NCBI GenBank assembly: GCA_033026295.1
Contig: CM065175.1
Span: 24,408,437-24,472,436 of the forward strand
Reading direction: 5' to 3'
Origin: Channa striata
Lineage: Eukaryota; Chordata; Actinopteri; Anabantiformes; Channidae
Length of the DNA stretch: 64,000 bases
Positions 12,803-23,700 of this stretch are shown here, in pieces. Made by a program: the position numbers and the translations under genes. The notes beneath the pieces are model-generated. The model saw only the letters and a list, made by a program, of their open reading frames with translations. It searched no databases and was not told where the DNA came from. The first letter of the stretch is position 1, and the number at the start of each line of letters is the position of its first letter.

Positions 12803-14100
12803 TGTTGACATGTCCACACGCTCTTATTTTGAAATTCCTGTGGCAAAATGGCAGCATCTCCAACCTCAGAATAAAAACTCATGACTGAATGAAAACTGGC
12901 AATAGTGAGTGCAAGGGGAAAAATCCTTAGTGATGGAAAATGGGAGAGAATAAAAGGAAGGAAGATGAGGATGGATGAAGGAGGAAAAAAGGAGGACAGG
13001 GCTGCAGGAATGTCTCACATGCCTGTCCTCTGGATGACCTCGCCTCCCTGGAGTGTGGGAGATACTGGGACTAATTAGCCTCCTTCAACACTGGAGCTGT
13101 GCTGCTCCTACACATGAAGGAGACCAAGTGTATTTATACGTAAAAACAGGAAAAGTGCAGCGTTCTTCTTGGGTAATAGTCACTTGTAGCACGTCTGAAC
13201 GTGGTACAATAAAAACCCTTTTCCGTCTTTTTAGTCTCTGGGACAGACAAAGTGGTTTAATGGAGGACATTTAGTTGATGAATGCGCTAAAAAAGTTCCA
13301 TTATTTTGAATAGAACAGGCCCCCGCATTCCTACCACCAAGCCGTCCTACAGCTGACCTACTTTGTCTTCAGTAGATTTAATTACACGTCCTTCTAACTG
13401 CAAATATTTCTAACTTAAAGAATTAACGGGGACTCGGATGAAGACAAACGGGGCCTAAAAAGTATCGATTTTGTAAAAGGCCACATGGTTTTAATCACAA
13501 AATGCCAATGGCTTAACGAAAACCCAAAGATAAAAAGCAGGATGCTCTAAATGTTGTTGATCCTAATGAACTTGTGTGATTTTTGGAGCATGAGGGAGAG
13601 TATTTTAAATATGTTTTAGAATAATCATCAGCAATCTGCGAAAACATTGTCACGCTCAGTATTTCTAGCCATGAAAGCATAATCTTATCTGTTGTTTACT
13701 TTAAGTTTATAAAAGAAAAGATGTTGGAGCTACAGTATTTTGAGTGGACAGGGTTTTATGGCTAATTTAAACACAAAATGCATTAATTATTATTATTACA
13801 TGTATAAAACCAAACCGGAGAGGTGATGAAAATGTTGTCTGCACAAAAAGTCTGAATTGGCCCTAATAAATTAGACATATCCGGTCAAACAAGATTCATT
13901 AGTACTAATAAAAAAAATACATTGACATTTCGTGCTGAGAAATATTAAAGGCTCATGATTTGACATTATATCGCATTTTATCGTGTCCTCGTTCACAGTG
14001 ATGATTTTATTGTAATTTTTTTCGGTCTTCACAACATTTTATACATTTGAAGCTGCATTTTCCTTAAAGGAACATTTCGACATTTCAGGAAACTTTTCCC
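12082..14100. other. Intergenic spacer between lectin gene 2 and rarb
   Basis: No coding exon recognised. It holds a CA microsatellite (12753-12799) and AT-rich sequence, becoming GC-rich after about 14090 at the rarb promoter. Confidence 0.45.
12753..12799. repeat. (CA)n microsatellite
   Basis: Uninterrupted CA dinucleotide run of about 47 bases. Confidence 0.97.
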
Positions 14101-14138
14101 GGAGGTGATAACGCGAAATGGCTCCGGCCCTCGTCCGG

Positions 14139-14146
14139 TGACGTCA
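14139..14146 (+). promoter_or_regulatory. CRE-like palindrome in the rarb promoter
   Basis: Perfect TGACGTCA about 36 bases upstream of the DR5 element. The human RARB2 promoter has a CRE-related element (TGATGTCA) at the comparable place. Role as a CREB/ATF site is inferred. Confidence 0.75.
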
Positions 14147-14181
14147 CACGGCGGCCGGGTCATGTGAAGGGCAGCGGCGGC

Positions 14182-14198
14182 GGTTCACGCAGAGTTCA
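14182..14198 (+). promoter_or_regulatory. DR5 retinoic acid response element of rarb
   Basis: GGTTCA-CGCAG-AGTTCA: two direct hexamers with a five-base spacer. Both hexamers equal those recalled for the human RARB2 element; only the spacer differs. Just upstream, GGGTCATGTGAAGG also resembles the human promoter; downstream CATTAGG sits where the human promoter has its TATA region. This predicts RAR/RXR binding and retinoid autoinduction. Confidence 0.85.
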
Positions 14199-14275
14199 GC
14201 CGCTTCATTAGGTAAGACCGGCGCTGGCTGTGACGTAACCGCTGCGAGGAAGGTTGAGCCGAAACATTCGTCAGT

Positions 14276-14334
14276 GAAGAAGAAGAAGAAGAAGAAGAAG
14301 AAGAAGAAGGAGAAGAAGAAGAAAACCGGGGACT
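14276..14334 (+). repeat. (GAA)n purine repeat in the predicted rarb 5' leader
   Basis: Nearly pure GAA trinucleotide run, interrupted once by GGA, lying between the promoter and the start codon. Confidence 0.9.
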
Positions 14335-14462
14335 AACTTTGTTATGCAAATCCGCCTCCAGATCCGGACGTTCAGCGTCTCTGCGTCCTGGGACTGTCGC
14401 CGTGTTCCGGAGCGCAGCACGTTTCTTCTGCCGCCGGCGGATCCGCGTCCTGAGACCAGATC

Positions 14463-16691
14463 ATGTTTGACTACGTGCAGTTTCAAGCCTTCGGGCCCGA
14501 GGAGCTTGTGGATTTCTACGCCGCGTCCGGCCCAGTGTGCGCGCTGCAGGAGCCGGAGCCGGAGCCGGACTTGGCCGATTTCTTCCCCGAGCTGATGGAC
14601 GCGGACTGGCCGGATCAGCGCTGCTCTCAGTGTAGGTGGAGAAAATCTGTGCAGGACACGAAGCCACCGAACCTAAATGTAACCAACTTTCCTGAGAGTC
14701 TGTCCAGTCTGGATCATTATGGATCCTGAGTGATCCATAATGACCCAGACTGGATTCAGACCTGTATATATATATGATATGTGCGTAATATGTGCGCACA
14801 CAAATAAGAACAGAGGTGTCAGGATCCCTGAGGCCTTTAAATTAATATTTCCTGCAGGTTTGTGATCTGATAACAGTCAGACTGAGAAAGCAAACAAAAT
14901 GATTAATATGAGACTGTAGAAATATTAAAGATACCAGTGCAGCCACACGGCGCATGTACTTGAATGAATGAAGTGAAACAAAATGGCAACTCAGACTAAC
15001 TTCCCCACATCTGGATGATGAGACCCTCAGACCAACATTTCATCAACTTGATTCTCTAGCACTTTGGCTTCTACACTTTAGTTTACACCCTGATGAAGCA
15101 TTTGTAAACAGCATAAATGTGTATTTCATAAATCTGTGGACAGGCTGTAGAAACCGATGATAAATCCCTTTTTTTTTTTTTTTTGAAGAGCTTCATCTTG
15201 CAGGAGCTTTGTAACAGTGAAGCGGCGTTTCACTGTGTTTGAGAGCAGCTGATGTCTGTGTCTGGGCCTGGGCAGAGCCGGTCACTTCGGGGTCACTGCA
15301 GGTTCACGAGAAGGTCACCAGCTCAGGGGTCCAGAACCAGGGTTTGCTGAAGTAAAAAAGCAATACAACAGTAATCCTAAAAATACGATATCTGCAGAAA
15401 AAGGCCTTTATAAGTATCATTATTATTATCAGTGTTATTAGTAGTAGTAGTAGTATAAGAATGTTACCGTGATCTACTGGACAAATCTGTATCTTTTATT
15501 TCTTTATTTTCTCAAACTTTTAAATATTTTTCCAGTTTCAGCCTCAAACCATTTGTTTTAAAAAAAAAACTGCACGATAATTGTAGAATACTACAACAAC
15601 TTACAGTAGAGACATTCTGAAACAGGACAATGAGCCCACAATTTCTGGTTTCTGTGAAATTGTCATCATAAAATAAATGTAAAACAATTAAAGCTTCAAA
15701 CAGCACAAGTAACATAAGTTTTTGTACTTTAACGTTTTCCTTAGTTACAATATTTTTAGCTAGAAAACAATTAATCACATTATAGGCCTTATATTTTGTT
15801 ATTTGTCATTATATAATATCTTCTTTTAAAAGGTCCCAAAGCAGAACAGGTAAACCAGATCAAACAGATTGATGCAATTAAATGATTCACTTGATTGGCT
15901 CTAGTAAATAGAACTGATCATTTTTCAGGAAATAAAAGCATATTTTCGAATCTCTCTTCCTCCTGTGTGACAGTGCGAGAAGTTAAACGTCTTGGAAACG
16001 CAGCAAAAACTCTGGAAAACAATGATGGACGTTTTTCACATTTGTTTTACACTTTATGGATCAGACATGAAAATGATTATCCAAGCAAAACAAAAAAACA
16101 GTCGTTCTGTTTGGGCGGCAGCTTCTAGAACCCTACTCGTTATAAATATATTTTAAGATTATTGATTGATTTGGAGTCCAAAAATTAGGTCTTCAGAGTC
16201 TTACCAGCTGCTTCACACACAACCTGAATGATAATTTTCTACATCTCTGTACAGTCCTGACTTTATTATGCCTTAAAATGGCCATGTTGTGAATTGTCAC
16301 TAGATAAATAAATTTAAATGAAATTGAACTGAATAATTCAGAAGGTAGTTGCTGGTCATATTCTAACGGTCGATATTAAAACCAATCATTGCAGTTCTTC
16401 ACATACTGTAGTATGAGAGTCCAGTGAACAAGCAGGGCAAGAAAAAAGAAACGAACATCTGTATTCAAGTTCAAAGAAAGAGAAAATATTTCAGTATATT
16501 TCTGGTTAAAAACAATGTTCTTTTTTGATTTCATGGACGTTCTGTGGTATGAAGTAAATTGTAGTAAATTCATCTAATCTCACTCGCATCAGGCTGATTT
16601 TTTGTGTTTGACTTTAAAATATTTAAAGTTCTTTGTTGATGTAAAGCTTTTGATTTGGTGGCATACATCAAATAACACCACCCAAAGTGGG

Positions 16692-16740
<49 letters not shown>

Positions 16741-17706
16741 GGGGGTCCTTTCCCCCCGACCAAATCAATTAGGCCTCCCCACCACACTCACTCTCTGTCT
16801 CTCCTCCCTCCCTCTCATCAGTCAGTCGGCCTTGTTGTGAGCTCCGACATTGTTTGGTGTGTGGAGAGCACTCGGGCTGATGGAGGGGGGGTGGGGGGGT
16901 CCTTGTTTGACCCGCTGACTGCAGGTTCAACCAGAGGCTACGGGTTCAAGGGGACGGAGATGAGCACTTTTCTTTATTTGTCCCCTTTTCAAAAATGTCT
17001 TTCTTCGTTTGCTGTCAGAGCTGCGGTGGTGGAGGTGATCCGGGAACCAGCAGGAGGCTTGAATGAGCCCCTCAGGCCGGAGCGAACCTCCTCTTTAAAC
17101 GGTTGTTGTACACTGACAAGATATTTGCACTCAGTCCGACATTTGTGCAGCTGTCTCTGGCGTTTTCATTTGTGACCCACTTTGGGCTTTAGCCTCTTTT
17201 TTTATGGGTTTCTTGGTTCCTGAAGTGCACATGAATTAGCAGGGCTGGGAGGTGGGTGCTTTTCTCTGCCACAGCCTTCGGGCCTGATAAAAGCTGATAA
17301 GCTGATAAGATTAGAGCAGATTTGCATAAAAAGCTCGGTGGATCCAGTGAAGAATGTGCGATTAAATCTGCATGAAACTAAGCAGCCCACACAAGTATCT
17401 CTCTTTGTGAGGATGAACTGAACTGTAAATGGTTTTAATCCCAGTTTTCACGTGACCCAAAATTAAAAAAACATTTGAAAAATGTTCAAGTGATACAAAA
17501 GAAGCAATAGGAGAAATGTGACAACCATAAATGAGCAAATAATTACCAGTAGAACATGTACAGAAGAGAGAAACGAAATCACCATAAACAGGGAAAGAAA
17601 CAAGAAGTGAACAACCAAAATCGATACAGTCAAAAAAAAATGACCCTGAAAAGACAAACATGATGACAAAAAAACAGGAAATGGCCAAGAACAGATGCCG
17701 GTCCCA

Positions 17707-17739
<33 letters not shown>

Positions 17740-20700
17740 CACAAGGCAGTGGCCTCATTCATCATCATTTTAGGTTGAGGATTCTATACAGGAAGTAGGG
17801 GGCCTTGTCTCTGTCTGTGCCCAGGGGCCGTTTCCTCACAATCCGTCCATGCTACAGAGCACGAGCTTGTCAGAGGACTGAACGTCCGAGGCCCCGGTGG
17901 CAGAAGGACGTCCCGATACCACTTTGTCCAAGACCGAGTACGAGTAGAAGTACTTACGTCTAGCGATACCAAGTACAGATACAATGATGAATAGTTTTGG
18001 TTCTACTAAGAGTTTCTGGACAGTCAGTTGCAAATATTAAACGCTTTTTAAATATTCTTGAGAAACATGACTATGGATGTAACTAGATCTTACGACTTTA
18101 AGCCACAGCTCAGAGATGTTTTCCAGGTACGAGTGGAAGTGCACAATCGGATCGGAGCCGGTGCCGAACTCTGCTGTGTGCACCAGGACGTCTCTAACAG
18201 GGATCAGTGAAAATGTGCAGCATTAAAATACCTAAAGCAATAATAATTTGGTATTGTCCAAAAATGATTAAAACACAGAGTGTGTCTTGTGTTTATATTC
18301 CAAAGCACTTAGTCATGCTCTGAATCACCATATTTCCACCCTGGGATTTTCTGCGAACAAAGTTTATTGTCGTAAAATAAGTTGAATTTAGAAAATAACC
18401 AGAGTCACCCGGTAAAAAATAAGCTTCCTGTTCCTGTGTTCTTTAGAAGATGAATAATAATAAATATTCTATGAACCTGACAGAACTTTTGATAATTCTC
18501 AGAATCTGAGTTGTTTTTCATTGATTTTTAAACGTATTCACGATGGATCCTGCAGAGTGTGTTTACATGAGTCACGCCTGCGATGTGTGTGTGATGCTTT
18601 AGCAGCGATCAATCAGAGACGTGCTGCTTCCTGTGTCGCTAATTTCCAGCAGCTCTGTGTGCATCACTGTATCTTTGAATCATGCCCCCCCCCATATCCT
18701 TTGCCTCTAGATTAGTTTAAAAAACCTCTGGATTAGTGGAAATTTCCCGGCACGCTGGTAATTCTTAAAATAGTTGTCGTGTCTGGTGATGTGCACTCTC
18801 CTCTTTGCACTTGTATATGATTTGATCATGTTGTGTGTTTGCAGCAGTCGGCAGCCAAAGCTCCAGCTCCAGCTCCAGCTCCGACGACCTTTTCGCCAGC
18901 CCCCCCTCTCCACCTCCACCTCCTCGCACTTACAAGCCCTGTTTTGTGTGTCAGGACAAGTCCTCGGGCTACCACTACGGAGTGAGCGCCTGCGAAGGCT
19001 GCAAGGTACCGGTGGTCTGCAACACAGCAACCAGCTGCTCACGGAAAACACACAAAGTCGTGGCAGCGACACAAAGATCGCAAAATAAATAGAAACCGAC
19101 GAGAAACAAATAACACGTGCAGTTATTATTTTTTCAACATGCAGTTTCCTCTTTAACATAATCTGATTTGTGGAACTGCACAGAAATTTAATTTTGCTGC
19201 TTGCAGAGGTTTTTCCCTGCAGTCTCGTCCCCGTCATTGAATTTTTGTTAGTGTTTTGTTTCTAAATAAAACTGCTGATTTCTGCTAAAAATCAAGTGAT
19301 TTAAATGTGTAATGTCTGATCCCAAAGTGCCGTAAAGTCATTATCAGGAGTTTTACTAGAAACAGGCAACTCGGCTTCATTACACATACTGTGAACTACT
19401 GCACATGTTTCTCTATAACAAGTAACTGGAGCCTAATGGAAGAGGACGTTCAAATTTATATTTTATGTTATGCTGTAGTCCATGATATTTGTAATTATCT
19501 AACAATTTTCAGTCTGAAAACAACCTTGTTATTTTTTATTTATTACTTAATATTTGAACACATTCTTCAGATTCGTTCTAAATGCCAAAAATCCATACAT
19601 TTATTTTCAGAAATGCCTTCTATTACCTTTGTAATAATACCTGGAAATTGCAACCACATATTATTATACATAAAGAATATGTATTATGAACCCTATGATC
19701 CCCTGAATTTCCTTTAGAGCCACAAAGGAAGTAAGAAATTTTCCTTTTTGAGAGAAATTCCCCAACATCTGTTAGATGGATTGATTGTTTTTTGTGAATA
19801 CATATATTTTTGCATTCCATATTAATTTACATGTTGTATTTTATGATTCCATGCTGTTGCCAGTTTTTTATTCTTATACAAGCATCACTTTAGGCTCTCC
19901 AAATATACATGTTTATAGTCCGAATTCTAGATTTAGCCTGACATTTCGACGGTTTGAAGCAGTTACATCTCCCGATTCTCTGTGCAGGGCTTTTTCCGAC
20001 GCAGCGTGCAGAAAAACATGGTTTACACCTGCCACCGCGACAGAAACTGCATCATCAACAAGATCACCAGGAACCGCTGCCAGTACTGCCGGCTGCAGAG
20101 GTGCTTCGCTGTGGGAATGTCCAAGGAGTGTAAGTGTCTGATCCACTCGGTTCACGAACGTCGCCGTCATAACACTCGACATTCTCTTGACTGAGGTTGT
20201 TCTTACAATATATGGAATTAAATTTACATTAACTGAGTGACAGAGTCGAGAACAAGGCAGAGTTTTTATTTTTATTTTTTGCAGACACAGTTACATGATT
20301 AATTTTCCCTTTAACTTGAAAATGTAACTTTTTTCTACATTATATTATAAAAATAATTTATGATAAATATGCTTTTCTTGAGTTAAAGGGAAATAATACA
20401 AATATTAATATAATTTTAACTTTGTTAAAATCGGCTCCACCTTTACCAACTGCAACAACCCATAAATATCATCTTTCTATAAATCATTCTGCATAATTTT
20501 ACTTCAGGAAGTTTTTATTACTGCTAACTAAAATGTACATTTCTCAATAGAGGCAATAAAAGTAAACGCTGTTTTTGAAATGGTTCTCTCCTGGAAATTT
20601 TAGATTTTTGCAGAAATCGTATTAGTGAGACACACGTGGAACAAGTCAGGATTGGATTTGGACATTCTCTTTCTTACTACTTGCACAAATTTGAGCAAAT

Positions 20701-23700
20701 TGTCTTAGTATTTCAGCTTGAGTAAAAAATTGTGAAGCGCTTTCTTAGGTAAACATTTGCAGTTTTACTTGAATGTTTTTGTACTTACACAACGTCTGTG
20801 CATCAAACTGAAAGTATGTGCACAGCCGGACAAAATACTTGACTATAATTATCCTTTTACGCTTTGATTTTCAAACGCTTCATTGAGTAGTGACCCAGAT
20901 AACTGAGCGCGTGTTATGTGTAGAGGGAGAGCCAAGCACCCACAGGGCACCGGTGAGGGATCCACCCAGCCACATGTTCCCCCCTCAGACACACACATTA
21001 CATAAATGCATCACATGTAGCAGACAGATGGATGCTATGTAACCGCTGGGTGTGTAATATGATCTCGCTGGGTGTTTACACAATAAGGCCTGGATGTAGG
21101 GCATCCGCAGAGAGGAGGCGGCGGCGGCTGGAGAGACGTGGGTGGAGACTGAGCTGTTGCATAATGCTGAACTCCCCTGACATGTGCGTAGCTGCCTGAG
21201 CCAAGTCAGTGGGACGCAGCGAAACGTGTTGACACCGTTACCGAAGCGATTATGAAAGGCTAACCCGGTTAGAGCTGCGTTTGGCGGCTTCACGTGCGCA
21301 GCGGAGTGCGGACAGATAATCCACACAGCTCACTGCCAACTATGTCCAGTCTAAGCTTGTTTCTACCACTAAAAGATGCTGACGCTTTTGTTTTATCATA
21401 TTAATTTGAAATTTCATATCACTTCCGTTGTAGAACAACACCGTGGATCATATTTGTCTATGTGAGCAAGACAAGTTGCAATTTCTTCCACATGGAGCTC
21501 ACCAACCAGGTTTCAAAAATGTTCAAACTTTAATTTTCAAATTTTGTAAAGTTGTAAGTTTAATTTAGAAGCAGATTCCAGAAAATATTAACTTAAAAAA
21601 CCTAATAGTATTAAAACACTGTACATTGGGTAACACTGAGGTGGACGGTCCTACATGCTCGACACTGTTAATACTAAAGGTGCATGCGCAGAAACAGCGG
21701 ATGCTCACAAAAAAGTGCAGACCATTTACAAAATCACGTGTTATTAATTGAAATACAGCTATTTGTATTAACTAGAAATTGTTATGGAGTAAAAAGTACA
21801 ATTTTCCTCTGAAATGTAGTGGAATAAATGGAAATTCATGCATAATTCTTTTTAAATGCGCCTTCTTGACATCCTGTGTACTTGTTTTTCTTCAGCAGTT
21901 CGAAACGACAGAAACAGGAGAAAGGGGAAGCAGGAGGCAGTGAAGATGACGATTATGGAGACGTACGAGCTGACGGCAGAGCTGGGCCTGATAGTGGAGA
22001 AGATCTGCAGGGCTCACAGAGAGACCTTCCCCTCCCTTTGCCAGCTGGGGAAATACACCACGGTGAGTGACGACATGAGCCCTGACTGATGCTATTTTCA
22101 CAAACCGGCACCAACAAATATTGAGGCGCAACACTTTTCCACATTTAAGGATTATTGAGGACTTCAAGCCTCATGGGAAAGGTAGGAACGTCCGCTTTGA
22201 TCCATGGAAAGTAGGGATAAGCTTTGTGGGGGCAGCGGCATTTGAAGCTCTGCACATCGGAAAGGTCAGAGCTCGATGCAGCGGCTGAAAACCTGTTTAA
22301 GCTCACAGTGTTTCTGAAATTATAAAAGTTATCTGTACATACAACATTCGACCGGGAGAGATGAGGACAGCTGACATGCTAATTTATTCAGATAAATATT
22401 AGCATTTAATATTTCTAATTTTGTTATTATTGACAAAATGTAGAACCAGTCACATTCAAACCTCAAGAATCTGAAGCAAACTCTTTTAACAGGTGATCTA
22501 CAAGCCAATTTCATTAGCAGAATATATTTTATTACAAGAAAACTCGGTTTGCTTTTTTACATAAAGAGCCATGAAATAATAAAGAAAATGAAAATAACTA
22601 ATGCTAAGTGATAAATACACACATACACACATGGTGCATGTGTTCTTACATTTTGAAGCAAAAGCTGCGTGAGAATATTCCAACGCCTCTGCTCCAGTCA
22701 CTGGATGTTATGTAATATTCATGCACTGACCTTGTTTTTGAACTGGTCCATCACTTTTCTAAAGAATATCAGGTGCAGGTCGTGTCACTGTTATCTGTAG
22801 GTATCATGTCAGCGGGATTCATCAATAACTTTCATCGTTAAGAAGGTCTCGAGAGTTAACTTCACGCTGCGGAAAACGCTGATGTAAATCGATGCTTTTG
22901 TGCAGTTAGAAGACCCGTGCATGGGTTGGAAAAGCTTTGCTAGACATTTGCATAGTCATCAGCAGCGAACGCACAAAATGCACACGGAGCCAGTCATGCA
23001 AACGGTGACGCACACACACGTTAAACAGGAAAATCTGCACAGCCCAGTGTACAGTATGTAACACACAATGGAACCAGCTCCAGAAATCTGTGAGAGTGTC
23101 TCTGGTTCGCAGCAGAGGTGCTGGAAAGAATGTGGACATTCCGGAAATACAGAAATATTAAATTATGTCCTATTAGAGAGACACCTGACTAAATTTAATT
23201 GCTCCAAAACATGTTATGTCATCTATTTAGAGGCCGCATCACTTTTACTTCCACAGTTTTATTAAATTTGAACTTTAAACTTTTGAAAACTTCAATACAT
23301 TTTCAAATTTAACTTCTACTTCGGTCTGCTTTAGTTACATTACTTTGTGCAGAGGCAACACTGCGCAGTGAAGGTGCTGGACCATAGTCGTCTTGTTATA
23401 ACGAGAAAAATTATTGATTTATTTTTTAATTAGTCAGGGTGCCAGTATTGCTCTGCTGTAACAGTGATAAAAAGTCAGTTTACTGCTTGATACGCAGCCG
23501 CCAAGTATTCAAGAAAACACACACACAGTTTTTATTGTTGAAAGAGATTATCAGTGTGCAGAAGAACAGAGAAAGTTCTGTTTTCAGCAGTTTTTTTGAA
23601 ATGTGGGACTTCAGTGCTGAAGAGTTTTGCTTTTGTGTGTCGTTGGGACCATCAGCTGGTGTTTGTTGGCAGAGGAAGGGAGTCAGAGCTACAGGAAGTC

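Larger units (their letters stand above)
14632..18844. other. rarb intron 1
   Basis: 4.2 kb intron. It contains a GT repeat followed by a G run (16694-16746) and a CA repeat (17708-17739). No further exon is recognised. The GC-rich part around 16740-17110 could hold regulatory sequence, but I see no specific motif. Confidence 0.6.

Noticed and set aside
14461..14799. 112-residue minus ORF over rarb exon 1
   Set aside because: Antisense of the GC-rich first coding exon.
16687..17175. 162-residue plus ORF starting in the GT repeat
   Set aside because: Begins as translated microsatellite (VCVCVC) inside rarb intron 1; no domain.
18707..19237. 176-residue minus-strand ORF
   Set aside because: It lies antisense across rarb exon 2; its serine/tryptophan-rich composition is the mirror of the serine tract and proline codons.
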